DNA from: Micromonospora sp. WMMD1102 | GTDB lineage: Bacteria > Actinomycetota > Actinomycetes > Mycobacteriales > Micromonosporaceae | Direction of reading: 5' to 3' | Length of the DNA stretch: 64,000 nucleotides | Assembly (NCBI RefSeq): GCF_029626265.1 | Contig: NZ_JARUBN010000001.1 | Location: 7,567,001-7,631,000, forward strand | Position numbers and translations under genes: made by a program | Part shown: piece by piece, positions 1 to 9,059 of the stretch | Position numbering within the stretch: the first letter of the stretch is position 1 | Layout of the letters: every line of letters begins with the position of its first letter | Notes under the pieces: model-generated | Databases searched by the model: none | The model's input: only the letters and a program-made list of their open reading frames with translations | What the model was told of the DNA's origin: nothing

Positions 1-1135
1 CCTGCGCGACCTCGGCCAGCGGCACGTTGTCGATCAGGCAGTCGTAGACGTCCGGAACCCCGGCGTGGTGCGGCACGTTCAACCCGGTGGAGGCGTTCCC
101 CTGCGGATCGAGGTCCACGACGAGGACACGATTTCCGTGCAGCGCCAGGGCCACCGCCAGGTTGACCGTGGTGGTGGTCTTGCCGACGCCTCCCTTCTGG
201 TTCGCCACACACATGATCCGTGGCCGGTCCGGACGAGGCATCGTCACCTCGCCACTCGGGTTCAATATCTGCACAGCGCGCATTGCCTCCATTGCCAACG
301 GGGGATCGTCCTGTTCGCGCGACGGTGTTTCACGTGAAACGTACGCGTCGGACCCGGCGTCCTCGGGGAAGGTCTCCGGTACGGCCGGCGGCGTGTCGGC
401 CGGCGGCGCGGGCTCGGCGACCGGACGGGTTCGAGCCGTGCCGTCGACCTGATCCGTCGCCTCCACCGGGCCGAGCGTCCCGGGGTTGTTGCCGACCGGA
501 GCCACCGGAGCATGCGAACCGGAACGCGGCGCCACCGGTCGCGGCGGAGCGACCGGTGGCTGCGAGGCGACCGGTGGCTGCTGCGAGGCGACCGGTGCTT
601 GCGAGGCGACCGGTGACCGTGGGGCGACCGGTGACTCTGAGGCCACCGGTGGCTGTGGGACGACCGGCTGCTGCGGGGCCACCGATCGCTGCGGGGCGTC
701 CGACACCGGGAACGAGCCGTCCCGGGGCGGCCCGGAGAAGGCGCCGTCCGACGGCGCCGAGAACGTCGGCGCGGTAGCCCTGCCGGCCGGCCTCGGATGT
801 TCCGCGCCGTTGCCCGAGCCGTCCGGACCAGGAGCGCGTACCGGCTGCCGCGGTAGATCCGCTGCGCCCCCGGGGCCAGGCGGTCCCGACGCGAACGGCG
901 ACCCCACCGGGGAGTACTCGGGTCCGGCCCGATCCGGAGCGCCGGACGGGGGCACGACTCGGGCGGTACCGCGACTCGGGCCGGGTGGTGCGGCGGAGTC
1001 GTACCCGGTCGGTTGGTCACCGGGGCCGTCGCCCTGGCCCGGCGGCCGGACCCGCCCGCTGGCGGACCAACCTTCGTAGTCGGTTTCACGTGAAACATCG
1101 GCGCCGCCGGAGTGGTAGCCCCCGGAGTCCGTCAT
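1..1135 (-). CDS. parA: ParA/Soj chromosome-partitioning ATPase, C-terminus beyond the window
   Basis: MinD/ParA-family ATPase that works with ParB on parS sites to segregate the origin region. The deviant Walker A motif [20 protein letters not shown] follows Met308, and [10 protein letters not shown] comes shortly after. The frame is open back to ATG 1135, which has GAGG about 8 nt upstream; an in-frame GTG at 1168 is an alternative, but the codons between them have poor GC3. The roughly 307 residues before the ATPase domain are low complexity (Gly/Pro/Ser/Ala, with repeats of the type SPVA or PPVAS) and should be disordered. Two VSRET peptides in this tail are encoded by the two parS sites. 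About 70 residues of the ATPase domain are visible; the rest lies left of position 1, where parB would be expected. Confidence 0.93.
   Translation of the reverse strand, partial: MTDSGGYHSGGADVSRETDYEGWSASGRVRPPGQGDGPGDQPTGYDSAAPPGPSRGTARVVPPSGAPDRAGPEYSPVGSPFASGPPGPGGAADLPRQPVRAPGPDGSGNGAEHPRPAGRATAPTFSAPSDGAFSGPPRDGSFPVSDAPQRSVAPQQPVVPQPPVASESPVAPRSPVASQAPVASQQPPVASQPPVAPPRPVAPRSGSHAPVAPVGNNPGTLGPVEATDQVDGTARTRPVAEPAPPADTPPAVPETFPEDAGSDAYVSRETPSREQDDPPLAMEAMRAVQILNPSGEVTMPRPDRPRIMCVANQKGGVGKTTTTVNLAVALALHGNRVLVVDLDPQGNASTGLNVPHHAGVPDVYDCLIDNVPLAEVAQ
326..341. promoter_or_regulatory. parS: parS site inside parA
   Basis: The sequence TGTTTCACGTGAAACG contains the perfect 14-bp palindrome GTTTCACGTGAAAC (327-340), the ParB-binding core known from Streptomyces and other actinomycetes. 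It lies within parA and codes for VSRET on the minus strand. Confidence 0.92.
1083..1096. promoter_or_regulatory. parS: parS site at the 5' end of parA
   Basis: Perfect GTTTCACGTGAAAC palindrome about 40 nt inside the parA reading frame, again read as VSRET. ParB bound here would sit just downstream of the parA promoter, so it could also affect parA expression; that part is inference. Confidence 0.92.
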
Positions 1136-1527
1136 CTCTGGATCCTCATACCTACCGTTGTCATGCACCGTTTCATCCCTGCCAGCTTCGGATGGTGTCG
1201 GTCCGGTCAGCGCCCATGCCCGCGCCCTGGGGCGTAGCGTGCGGTCCGGCAAAGAAGCAGCGGAGGCCTGAGGCGCCGCCCGCTGCCCGGTCTACACTAT
1301 CGACGCGCGGTCAGCCTACGGCCGCTGGGCAAATTGGGCCACGGCTGTCCGTAGGATGAAAACCGGCCGCTCCGGAGGCCTCTCCCCGGGAACCGGCTCT
1401 GATCAGCAGATTCGACGTCTCGCTCTGTTGCCGACAATTGTGCCTGCGAGCCGGCCGAACGAGAGGTACGCCACTCCCACCCGGTCCGCTTCTCCCGCCC
1501 CGCGACCAACCGGGACGTCTCTCTCGG
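1136..1527. other. parA upstream region and HAD 3' flank, no gene seen
   Basis: About 390 bp between the parA start and the 3' end of the HAD gene. It is less GC-rich near 1160-1200 and around 1290-1300, and it must carry the parA promoter. I could not assign -35/-10 boxes with confidence, and I see no convincing ORF. Confidence 0.5.
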
Positions 1528-2169
1528 TCAGCGCGTCGCCGACGCCTCACCGAGGCGGTCCGGCCGGCCTCCGGAGGTCCGGCGCTGCCACGGCTGCGGC
1601 ACCCGCACCGACGCCATGCCCGCCGCCGTCGCCGCCTGGATGCCGAGGTCGGTGTCCTCGAAGACGAGGCAGAACTCCGGCGGTACGCCCAACAGGCGGG
1701 CGGCGAGCAGGAACCCCTCCGGATCGGGCTTGGCTCTCGTGCAGTCCTCGGCGCAGACAAGTACGTCGAACTTCTCCAGCAGACCCAGCGTTTCCAGGGA
1801 GGCGGTGACCGACTCCCTGGTGCTCCCGGAGACCACGGCGATCGGAAGTCGCCCGTGCGCCTGGTCGACGTGCTGCCGTACCTCGGGTACGGCGACCAGG
1901 CTCGGCAGCAGCTCCTGGTAGTGGTCCTCCCGGCGTCGGTCCACCACCTCCGGCGGCATGGCCAGACCCTGTCGCTCGTTGAGCGTGGCGATGATGTCGA
2001 GCACCGTCCGGCCACCCCAGGCGTAGAAGAGCTTCTCCGGGAGGTCGCAGTTCCACTCCGCCAGCGCCCGCTGCCAGGCGACGTGGTGCAGCGGCATCGA
2101 GTCGGCGACGGTGCCGTCGCAGTCGAAGAGGTAGGCCCGAAACTCGCCGGACGGCAGGGGCAGCGTCAC
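1528..2169 (-). CDS. HAD-superfamily phosphatase (beta-phosphoglucomutase/YqaB-like)
   Basis: A 213-residue cytosolic haloacid-dehalogenase hydrolase that probably removes phosphate from a small sugar phosphate. Motif I is FDCDGTVADS near the N-terminus (nucleophile and acid/base Asp), motif II is VSGST, motif III Lys is in AKPDPEGF and motif IV is FEDTDLG. The size and cap-domain position fit the beta-PGM/fructose-1-phosphatase branch. The GTG start at 2169 gives VTLPLPSGEFRAYLFDCDGT; the open frame upstream of it is low-complexity and not family-like. The gene sits between parA and rsmG, which are often adjacent in relatives. The substrate cannot be read from the sequence. Confidence 0.85.
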   Translation of the reverse strand: MTLPLPSGEFRAYLFDCDGTVADSMPLHHVAWQRALAEWNCDLPEKLFYAWGGRTVLDIIATLNERQGLAMPPEVVDRRREDHYQELLPSLVAVPEVRQHVDQAHGRLPIAVVSGSTRESVTASLETLGLLEKFDVLVCAEDCTRAKPDPEGFLLAARLLGVPPEFCLVFEDTDLGIQAATAAGMASVRVPQPWQRRTSGGRPDRLGEASATR

Positions 2170-2336
2170 CGGCCCAGGGTACAGCCGCCGAATAGCGTCG
2201 CCGAACCACCAACCGACGGGCGTCCACCCGCCACGCGCCAGCGCCCGGCAGCCGCGAACCGGCCGGCGCCGACGAGCCACCAGTGTGGCAGCCACCGAAC
2301 CGACGATGGCCGGCAAGCCACGAGCGGCAGCCGGCC

Positions 2337-2378
2337 GGCATCGGCATCGGCATCGGCATCGGCATCGGCATCGGCATC
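2337..2378. repeat. Hexanucleotide microsatellite (GGCATC) x7
   Basis: Seven perfect head-to-tail copies of GGCATC in the intergenic stretch between the HAD gene start and the rsmG stop codon. Perfect repeats of this sort are prone to replication slippage, so copy number may vary among strains. Confidence 0.95.
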
Positions 2379-2410
2379 GTGCTAGCGCCGGCGCCAGCAC
2401 CGGCAAGGTG

Positions 2411-3295
2411 CTAGCGGGACGTACCGTCGCGTCGCCCGCCCGCCGCACCGGGAGCCGCCGGGCGGGCGGCGCCGTCCCGTACCACCTCGACCACGGTCGT
2501 CGGCGGGTCGACCACTCCCACGCCGGCCTGCCGGACGACCGGCGTGGAGCCGCCCAGCCGGCGTACCGCCGAGGTGTGCTCGGCCACCTCCTCGGCGGCG
2601 CTGGCTCCCTTGAGCGCCAGCAGCCGCCCACCGGGCAGGGCGAGCGGAAGACACCACCGGGCGAGCCGGTCGAGTGGGGCGACGGCGCGGGCCGTGACGA
2701 CGTCCGCCGGCACCGGCAGCTCGGCCGGGAGGTTCGCCAGCTCCACCGGCTCGCCGGGCGACGCCGCCGCCGGTTCGGCGGACCGGCCGGCCCGGCGACG
2801 CCGGCCACCCGCACCCCGGCGGGCGGCCAGTTCCTCGGCCCGGGCCCGGACCACCGTGACGCGCTCGGTGAGGTCGAGCGTGCTGACCGCCTCGGCCAGG
2901 AACACCGCCCGCCGGGCCAGCGGCTCGACCAGCGTGACGGTCAGGTCCGGCCGGGCGATCGCCAGGACGATCCCGGGCAGCCCGGCACCGGATCCCACGT
3001 CCACTATGGACACACCGGACGGTAGCAGTTCCACAAGCGCGGCGCAGTTGAGCAGGTGCCGGTCCCAGATCCGGGGCGTCTCGCGGGGGCCGATCAGGCC
3101 ACGCAGCACTCCGGGCCCGGCCAGCAGTTCCGCGTACGCGGCAGCGAGCGGAAGCCGGTCCGCGAAGAGGGTACGGGCCGGCTCGGCGAGTTCGGCGGGC
3201 AGCGGTACGGCCGGCGAGTCGTCGCCCCCGGTCCGGACAGGCGCCGGCCCGGGCGGCGGTTCGCCACCCGGGCCGGAAACGGGTCGGTACGCCAT
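2411..3295 (-). CDS. rsmG: 16S rRNA (guanine-N7) methyltransferase RsmG (GidB)
   Basis: A 294-residue class I SAM-dependent methyltransferase that modifies G527 (E. coli numbering) of 16S rRNA. The SAM-binding motif VDVGSGAGLPGIVLAI lies near residue 110, preceded by IWDRHLLNCAALVELLP, and the later TARAVAPLDRLARW block is typical of RsmG. An Arg/Gly/Ala-rich insertion near residues 170-200 makes it longer than the usual 210-240 residues. ATG 3295 follows the jag stop by 7 bp, so the two are likely translated from one message. Loss of RsmG in other bacteria gives low-level streptomycin resistance (family knowledge). Confidence 0.94.
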   Translation of the reverse strand: MAYRPVSGPGGEPPPGPAPVRTGGDDSPAVPLPAELAEPARTLFADRLPLAAAYAELLAGPGVLRGLIGPRETPRIWDRHLLNCAALVELLPSGVSIVDVGSGAGLPGIVLAIARPDLTVTLVEPLARRAVFLAEAVSTLDLTERVTVVRARAEELAARRGAGGRRRRAGRSAEPAAASPGEPVELANLPAELPVPADVVTARAVAPLDRLARWCLPLALPGGRLLALKGASAAEEVAEHTSAVRRLGGSTPVVRQAGVGVVDPPTTVVEVVRDGAARPAAPGAAGGRRDGTSR

Positions 3296-3302
3296 GGACC
3301 GC

Positions 3303-4043
3303 TCAGTCGACCGGGCGGACGACGATCCGGCGGTTCGGCTCCACGCCCTCGGACTCGCTCTCCACTCCGGCAATCGCGTTGACCACGTCGTGCACGCACT
3401 TGCGCTCGAACGCGGACATCGGCTCCAGCCGGACCGCCTCACCGTGCTGCTTGACCTTCTCGACCGCGTTCTTGGCCACCGCGGAGAGCTCCTTGCGGCG
3501 GGTCGCCCGGTAGCCGCCGACGTCCAGCAGCAGCCGGCTCGGCGTGCCGGTCTGCCGGAACACCGCGAGCCGGGTCAGCTCCTGGAGCGCCTCCAGGGTG
3601 GCGCCGCGCTGTCCGACGAGCGCCTGCAACCGCCCGCCGACGACCTCCACCACCGGTCGCCCGGCGGAGACCAGTTCGTCGATGTCGCCGTCGTAGTCGA
3701 GGATGTCGAGCAGTCCCTCAACGTAGTCGGCGGCGATCTCGCTCTGCCGGAACAGGTCGGCGTCGCTTGTCGCCGCGGCCGGCTTCCCGCCGTTGCTGGC
3801 CCGCCCCACCACGTCGGCGTCGCCAGCCTCGTCGTCGGCGTCGTCAGCCTCGTCCTCGTCGGTCTCGTCGTCGGTCTCGTCGCCGTCGACATCGTCGTCG
3901 TCCCGCGCCGGACCGGTGTCCGCGCTCTGCCCGGCAACCGCGACGGCCTCGGTGGTCTCGGCGTCCGCGGGCGAGCCCGCCGGTACGGCCGAATCGGTGT
4001 CGCCGATGGGCTGCTCGGCGCGCGGAATACTGGTGTCGGTCAC
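3303..4043 (-). CDS. jag: Jag/KhpB RNA-binding protein with KH and R3H domains
   Basis: A 246-residue single-stranded nucleic-acid-binding protein, usually co-encoded with YidC. Residues about 1-95 are acidic and low complexity, with a long Asp/Glu run. The KH domain follows (around VVGGRLQALVGQRGATLEALQ), and the C-terminal R3H domain shows the R-x3-H signature in ERKCVHDVV and ends in NRRIVVRPVD. The GTG start at 4043 has GGAGATGAGA upstream. It lies between yidC and rsmG in the usual order. The acidic N-terminal tail is common in actinobacterial Jag, but this one is long. Confidence 0.92.
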   Translation of the reverse strand: MTDTSIPRAEQPIGDTDSAVPAGSPADAETTEAVAVAGQSADTGPARDDDDVDGDETDDETDEDEADDADDEAGDADVVGRASNGGKPAAATSDADLFRQSEIAADYVEGLLDILDYDGDIDELVSAGRPVVEVVGGRLQALVGQRGATLEALQELTRLAVFRQTGTPSRLLLDVGGYRATRRKELSAVAKNAVEKVKQHGEAVRLEPMSAFERKCVHDVVNAIAGVESESEGVEPNRRIVVRPVD

Positions 4044-4262
4044 CGTCTCATCTCCGTACTCTCTCGGCCGGACCGTACGGTCCCGCTGGTTTCCCGAGGC
4101 CCGGCGGGAGATCGCCGAGTGCCACGGGCACGTCTTTCCGGGCAACGGTGCCCGTCGTCGCGGGGCGCGGCGGATTCCGGTCCGGCGCCAGCGCTGGTGG
4201 CAGCACGGCCCGAAGTCCCACCGGGCCACCGACCGACACTTGCGGGCGGTGGCCGGTCCGCG

Positions 4263-5318
4263 TCAACCCTGACGCTTCGCCGGGCGCCCCTTCTTGGGGT
4301 TGACCGGCTTGGCGCCCGGTTTCGGGGCGAGCGCCCTGGTGTCGACGGCCGGCTTCTCCGGCTGCGCACCGTTGGCCTTGGAGCGGCCGAACCGGCCGGC
4401 GGGCTTGGCCGGCTTGCCGGGCTGCACCGGGTTGCGGGAGTCGGTGCCCTTCCGGCCGCCGCCGGTGCCTCCGGTGGTGGTACGCCGCGACTCGCCCGGC
4501 TTCGGCAGCTTGCCGGCGTTCTGCTGCTGCGGTGGCGGGTACTTGCGGAGCACCCACTGCTGCTGGCCGAGGGTGAAGAGGTTGTTGGTGACCCAGTAGA
4601 TGACCACGCCGATCGGAAAGATCGCCCCGGAGACCAGCAGCGAGGCGGGGATGCCGTAGAGCATCAGCCGCTGGATCATGCGCTGCTGCGGGTCCTCGGC
4701 CCAGCCGGTCTTCAGGATCATCTGCCGGCTGGTCAGGTAGGTGGTGGCGATCATGATGGCCACCAGTACGCCGGCCAGGATCTTCACCGAGGCGCCGCTG
4801 GCGTTCAGCCGGGCCAGCTCCGCCGCGCTGGAGCCGAACTTGCCGGCGATCGGCACGTCGAAGAGCCGGGCGTGGGTGGCGCTCTCGAACTGCTCGACGG
4901 TCCAGCCATACCGGGTCTTGCCCTCGTTCGCCGGGTCGAGCCGGCGGAGCACGTGGAAGAGGCCGATGAAGACCGGAGCCTGCAGGAAGATCGGAAGGCA
5001 ACCCATCAGCGGGTTGGCCTTCTCCTTCCGGTAGAGCTCCATCATCTCCTTCTGGAGCGTCTCCCGGTCACCCTTGTGCTTCTCCTGGAGCGCCTTCAGC
5101 TGCGGCTGGATCGCCTGCATCGCGCGCTGCGACTTGATCTGCTTGACGAAGATCGGAAAGAGGATCACCCGCAGGGTGACCACCAGGAAGATGATCGCCA
5201 GGATCCAGGACCAGTTGGTGCCCAGGACCGCCCCCGCCGAGACCCCGATGGCGTCCCAGGCAGAGTGCCAGAGCAGCAGGATCCACGAGATCGCCCAGTA
5301 GATCCAGTCGAGACTCAA
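4263..5318 (-). CDS. yidC: Membrane protein insertase YidC/Oxa1
   Basis: A 351-residue insertase that places membrane proteins into the lipid bilayer alone or with SecYEG. The N-terminal hydrophobic segment ([16 protein letters not shown]) and a second one ([22 protein letters not shown]) are followed by the cytosolic coiled loop with [20 protein letters not shown], then [22 protein letters not shown] and two more membrane segments. The conserved Arg in the first conserved segment is in [14 protein letters not shown]. The last about 90 residues are a basic Pro/Gly/Lys tail that could contact ribosomes. Translation starts at TTG 5318, overlapping the yidD stop (TTGA), which suggests coupling. 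Confidence 0.95.
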   Translation of the reverse strand: MSLDWIYWAISWILLLWHSAWDAIGVSAGAVLGTNWSWILAIIFLVVTLRVILFPIFVKQIKSQRAMQAIQPQLKALQEKHKGDRETLQKEMMELYRKEKANPLMGCLPIFLQAPVFIGLFHVLRRLDPANEGKTRYGWTVEQFESATHARLFDVPIAGKFGSSAAELARLNASGASVKILAGVLVAIMIATTYLTSRQMILKTGWAEDPQQRMIQRLMLYGIPASLLVSGAIFPIGVVIYWVTNNLFTLGQQQWVLRKYPPPQQQNAGKLPKPGESRRTTTGGTGGGRKGTDSRNPVQPGKPAKPAGRFGRSKANGAQPEKPAVDTRALAPKPGAKPVNPKKGRPAKRQG

Positions 5319-5608
5319 TTCGGGGCTCCAGTCACATCGGCATGGCGGCGTGCGCCCGGCTCCGGCACCGGGTCATATCCACCGGGGTGGAAGGGATGGC
5401 AGCGCGACAACCGCCGGACCGCCAGCACGGTCCCCCGGAGCGCACCGTGCCGCGCGACCGCCTCCAGGGCGTACGCGCTGCACGACGGGTAGAACCGACA
5501 GCGGGCCGGCAGCGCCGGGCTTATCCAACGACGGTACGCGACGATGGCTCCGGCCAGCACTCGGGCGCCGGGTGTCATCCCGGGCGTACCGTCGGGCGCC
5601 GTCGTCAT
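5315..5608 (-). CDS. yidD: Membrane protein insertion efficiency factor YidD
   Basis: A 97-residue DUF37/YidD protein that assists YidC-dependent insertion at the inner membrane. The family core [20 protein letters not shown] and the following [14 protein letters not shown] are intact. The start ATGA overlaps the rnpA stop by 4 bp, and the stop overlaps the yidC TTG start, so rnpA, yidD and yidC form a tightly coupled minus-strand unit. The N-terminus is about 15 residues longer than minimal family members. Confidence 0.95.
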   Translation of the reverse strand: MTTAPDGTPGMTPGARVLAGAIVAYRRWISPALPARCRFYPSCSAYALEAVARHGALRGTVLAVRRLSRCHPFHPGGYDPVPEPGARRHADVTGAPN

Positions 5609-6060
5609 CGGGACCGCCGGGCGGACTTCCGGGGGGCCAGTGCCGCCGCGAGCGCGGCGTCCAGGTCGGCACCGAGCCGGGTGTACGAGGATTCGGCGGC
5701 GGCGGGCAGTGCGCGTACCACCAGGGTGCTGCCGGGGGGCAGGGCCGGCAGCCGGTCGCGGACCAGGTGCCGCAGGCGACGCCGGACGCTGTTCCGGACG
5801 ACCGCGCCGCCGACCGCCTTGGAGACGACGAAGCCGGCCCGGGCGGGCGCGGGCTCGTGTCCCGCGCCGGTGCTCCGAACCGGCTCCGATGCCGTTCTGG
5901 TCCTGGCAGAAGCAGTCGCAGGGGAAGCGGGTGTGGGGGAGGCAGGTGTGCCGGCCTGGTCGAGATGGACCACGACGGATCCTCGACCGGCCCGGCGCCC
6001 ACCCCGGATCGCCGCGGCGAAGTCACTGCTGCGCCGCAGTCGCTGTGCGGCCGCCAGCAC
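5605..6060 (-). CDS. rnpA: Ribonuclease P protein component
   Basis: A 151-residue protein subunit of RNase P, which matures tRNA 5' ends together with the RnpB RNA (not in this window). The N-terminal [20 protein letters not shown] and the RNR-type motif [19 protein letters not shown] are present. Between them, roughly residues 36-75, sits a Pro/Ala/Ser/Thr-rich insertion that most homologues of 110-130 residues lack. The GTG start at 6060 gives [11 protein letters not shown]. It follows rpmH by 35 bp, the usual order. Confidence 0.94.
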   Translation of the reverse strand: MLAAAQRLRRSSDFAAAIRGGRRAGRGSVVVHLDQAGTPASPTPASPATASARTRTASEPVRSTGAGHEPAPARAGFVVSKAVGGAVVRNSVRRRLRHLVRDRLPALPPGSTLVVRALPAAAESSYTRLGADLDAALAAALAPRKSARRSR

Positions 6061-6095
6061 GACTGCCTACATCCCCGGACCGGCCCTGCCAGCCG

Positions 6096-6233
6096 TCAGG
6101 CCGACAGGCGGGTGCGACCCTTGCCACGGCGGGCCGAGATGATGGCGCGGCCAGCCCGGGTGCGCATGCGCAGCCGGAAGCCGTGGGTCTTCGCGCGCCG
6201 GCGGGTGTTCGGCTGGAAGGTGCGCTTGCTCAC
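6096..6233 (-). CDS. rpmH: 50S ribosomal protein L34
   Basis: A 45-residue basic ribosomal protein. The sequence [19 protein letters not shown], followed by [19 protein letters not shown], is the complete family signature. The start is GTG 6233; longer upstream frames are not conserved. First gene of the rpmH-rnpA-yidD-yidC-jag-rsmG minus-strand operon, divergent from dnaA. Confidence 0.97.
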   Translation of the reverse strand: MSKRTFQPNTRRRAKTHGFRLRMRTRAGRAIISARRGKGRTRLSA

Positions 6234-6918
6234 GTCAGGCTCTCCGTCGTCGTACGCCCCGCCTCGTGTCGCGGCGGGGTCGGATGATTGTCTGGCGTCG
6301 GGCGCCGGAACGGCCACGTGTCAATGCCGTCCAGGCAACAACCACGGCCCGTGCCGGGCCGCGGTCATACGACTCTCATCACCCTAGCAGAGGGCGACAG
6401 AGCAACCCTTGGAGCCTACGCAGCCCGACAACCCCCGTCAAACATCATGATCGTCGACCGAACCGACTTCCACCGACGGTGGCCGGAGACGTCCGCTCCG
6501 ACCACCGGGTTCCGGTACGGGGGCACAGCCCCGGACCGGCGATCGGCGGGGGTTTTCGCTGATGTCGAGAGGGTCCCGGCGGGGCCAACGGTTGAAGGGT
6601 TGTGGACAACGCTGTTAGCGTGCCCGATTGCACGTCAGCGTCAGGGGGTGGGATGCCGCTGGCGAGCAAAACCGGACAAGCTCGTCGATCGTTCGACAGA
6701 TGAACCCGCGTCAACGCCGGTCGGGCCGGGGCAGACGACACGGACGCCCGGCCGGGCAGCACAATCGGTCGATACACAGGCTGTGGATAACCTGTGGACG
6801 ACGCCGGCACCCGCCGCGCGTCGCGTCGTGCCTGTTCGAGCACGTCAGCAAGCCTGGAACGGTCGACCGGCACGGCAACGGCGGCCGGAGACGCAGAGGC
6901 GATGGGGGTGGCGCGACG
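6234..6918. promoter_or_regulatory. rpmH-dnaA divergent region with DnaA boxes
   Basis: About 685 bp without a gene. It contains DnaA boxes on the minus strand at 6601-6609 (exact TTGTCCACA) and 6782-6790 (exact TTATCCACA), and a one-mismatch box at 6793-6801. This fits a second box cluster upstream of dnaA, used for dnaA autoregulation and possibly as part of a bipartite origin. The region also holds the divergent rpmH and dnaA promoters, which I could not pin down. Confidence 0.8.
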
Positions 6919-8997
6919 GTGGCCGACACGATCGACCTTGGCGCGGTGTGGGCGGCGACGACCGAGGAGCTGGCCGACGAGATCATTTCGGCCCAGCAAC
7001 GCGCCTACCTCCGGCTGACCCGGCTGCACACGATCATCGAGGACACCGCCCTGCTCTCCGTACCGGACGCGTTCACCCGGGACGTGATCGAGTCGCGGCT
7101 GCGCCCGGCTATCACCGAGGCCCTCTCCCGGCGACTGGGCCGGGCGGTCCAGGTGGCGGTCACCGTACGGCCGCCCGAGGACGGCCAGCCCCGCCCGGCC
7201 GGTACCGGCTATCCGGCCGGATCCGAACCGGCCGGACCGGCGAACTATCCCGGATCGGGCGCGGCACCCGGCTATCCCGCTCAGGGCGGGGCACCCGGCT
7301 ATCCGGGCGGGGCCGAGCCGGCCGGCGGCTACGACAACACCGGCGGGGTCGGCGGATATCCCGGCCCGGATCCGGCCCGCGGACCCGGCGACCGCGAGTC
7401 CGCCCACTACCCCGACCCCGGCCCGGCCGGCGGCTACCGGGCCGAGCCGCTCCGCTTTCCCGGTGAGGCCGAGCACGAGTACCCGGCGCGGCCGGAGCAG
7501 GAGTTCCCGGCCGGCGCCGAAGCCGACGTACCCGAGAACCGCGGGCCGGCGCCAGACCAGGCCGGCGTCCGCAAGCCGCCGCCGTTCACCGGCTCGGCAC
7601 AGGTCCCCGGCGGCGGGCGAGCCCCCGGACGGCCCGACAGCATCCGGGGCAACCTGATCCCGGCCAGCCGGGACGGCCAGGAGACCCTGTTCAGCGCCCC
7701 CTATCCGGAGCCGTACCGGCCGACCGCACCGCTACAGGAGCGCCGGGGCTTCGAGGAGCGGGGCACCGACGATCTCGGCCAGTTCGGCGATCCCCGGACG
7801 GCCGACCGCCGCTACCACGATCCCCGGGACGGCGCCGGGCGGCTCGGGCCGGGCCGGGACGCCGGCAGCGACAGCGGTCCGGGCCGGGGCGGTGCCAACG
7901 CACCGCACCGGCCGGGTGGCCGGGACGACCGCCGGCCGGGTGGCGTCGGCGGGGCCGGGGACGTCGGCGGCAACCGGCTGAACCCGAAGTACATGTTCGA
8001 GACCTTCGTGATCGGCTCGTCCAACCGGTTCGCCCACGCGGCGTCGGTCGCGGTCGCCGAGTCGCCGGCCAAGGCGTACAACCCGCTGTTCATCTACGGC
8101 AGCTCGGGGCTGGGCAAGACCCACCTGCTGCACGCGATCGGGCACTACGCGACGACGCTGGGCAACGCCCGCTCGGTCCGGTACGTCTCGACCGAGGAGT
8201 TCACCAACGACTTCATCAACTCGCTCCGGGACGACAAGACCAGTGCGTTCCAGCGCCGCTACCGCGACGTCGACATCCTGCTGATCGACGACATCCAGTT
8301 CCTGGAGAACCGCGAGCGGACCCAGGAGGAGTTCTTCCACACCTTCAACACCCTGCACAACGCCAACAAGCAGATCGTGATCACCTCGGACCGGTCGCCG
8401 AAGCAGCTGGCCACCCTGGAGGACCGGCTGCGTACCCGGTTCGAGTGGGGGCTGCTCGCCGACATCCAGCCGCCGGACCTGGAGACCCGGATCGCGATCC
8501 TGCAGAAGAAGGCGGCCCAGGAACGGCTCTTCGCCCCGCCGGACGTACTGGAGTTCATCGCGTCCCGGATCTCCAACTCGATCCGGGAGCTGGAGGGCGC
8601 GCTGATCCGGGTCACCGCGTTCGCCTCGCTGACCCGGTCGCCGGTCGAGCTGTCGCTGGCCGAGGAGGTGCTCCGGGACTTCATCCCGGACGGCTCCGGG
8701 CCGGAGATCACCGCGGACCAGATCATGATCTCGACGGCCGACTACTTCGGGGTGAGCCTGGAGGACCTGCGCGGGCAGTCCCGGTCCCGGGTGCTGGTCA
8801 ACGCCCGCCAGGTGGCGATGTACCTGTGCCGGGAACTGACCGACCTGTCGCTGCCCCGGATCGGCCAGGCGTTCGGCGGCCGCGACCACACGACGGTGAT
8901 GCACGCCGACCGGAAGATCCGGCAGCAGATGGCGGAACGCCGCTCGCTCTACAACCAGATCGCCGAGCTGACGAACCGGATCAAGCAGAACACCTGA
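6919..8997 (+). CDS. dnaA: Chromosomal replication initiator DnaA
   Basis: A 692-residue AAA+ initiator that binds DnaA boxes and opens oriC. Domain I is at the N-terminus ([18 protein letters not shown]), followed by a very long Pro/Gly/Tyr-rich domain II of roughly 230 residues, then the AAA+ core with Walker [12 protein letters not shown], Walker [14 protein letters not shown] and the arginine-finger region. Domain IV ends with the signature [18 protein letters not shown] 6919 was chosen because domain I begins there; the open frame runs further upstream but is Arg-rich and unlike the family. A perfect hairpin terminator follows the stop codon. Confidence 0.97.
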   Translation: MADTIDLGAVWAATTEELADEIISAQQRAYLRLTRLHTIIEDTALLSVPDAFTRDVIESRLRPAITEALSRRLGRAVQVAVTVRPPEDGQPRPAGTGYPAGSEPAGPANYPGSGAAPGYPAQGGAPGYPGGAEPAGGYDNTGGVGGYPGPDPARGPGDRESAHYPDPGPAGGYRAEPLRFPGEAEHEYPARPEQEFPAGAEADVPENRGPAPDQAGVRKPPPFTGSAQVPGGGRAPGRPDSIRGNLIPASRDGQETLFSAPYPEPYRPTAPLQERRGFEERGTDDLGQFGDPRTADRRYHDPRDGAGRLGPGRDAGSDSGPGRGGANAPHRPGGRDDRRPGGVGGAGDVGGNRLNPKYMFETFVIGSSNRFAHAASVAVAESPAKAYNPLFIYGSSGLGKTHLLHAIGHYATTLGNARSVRYVSTEEFTNDFINSLRDDKTSAFQRRYRDVDILLIDDIQFLENRERTQEEFFHTFNTLHNANKQIVITSDRSPKQLATLEDRLRTRFEWGLLADIQPPDLETRIAILQKKAAQERLFAPPDVLEFIASRISNSIRELEGALIRVTAFASLTRSPVELSLAEEVLRDFIPDGSGPEITADQIMISTADYFGVSLEDLRGQSRSRVLVNARQVAMYLCRELTDLSLPRIGQAFGGRDHTTVMHADRKIRQQMAERRSLYNQIAELTNRIKQNT

Positions 8998-9018
8998 CCC
9001 GACAGATGCGGACCGGCG

Positions 9019-9059
9019 GAGGGCCGGGTACGGGCCGGATCGGCCCGTACCCGGCCCTC
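9019..9059 (+). terminator. Hairpin terminator of dnaA
   Basis: Perfect 19-bp inverted repeat (9019-9037 and 9041-9059) with a GAT loop, 21 nt after the dnaA stop codon. There is no T-tract, as is usual for high-GC actinomycete terminators. It marks the left edge of oriC. Confidence 0.85.

Noticed and set aside
262..1098. Long open frames on both strands over the parA N-terminal repeats, including Gly/Thr/Ala-rich and Arg-rich ones
   Set aside because: They are shadows of the parA frame, which continues without a stop into the KGGVGKT motif; their composition follows from the repeat DNA.
2544..5492. A plus-strand open frame of nearly 1000 codons
   Set aside because: Antisense to rsmG, jag and yidC; it has no domain, and long antisense frames are expected at this GC content.
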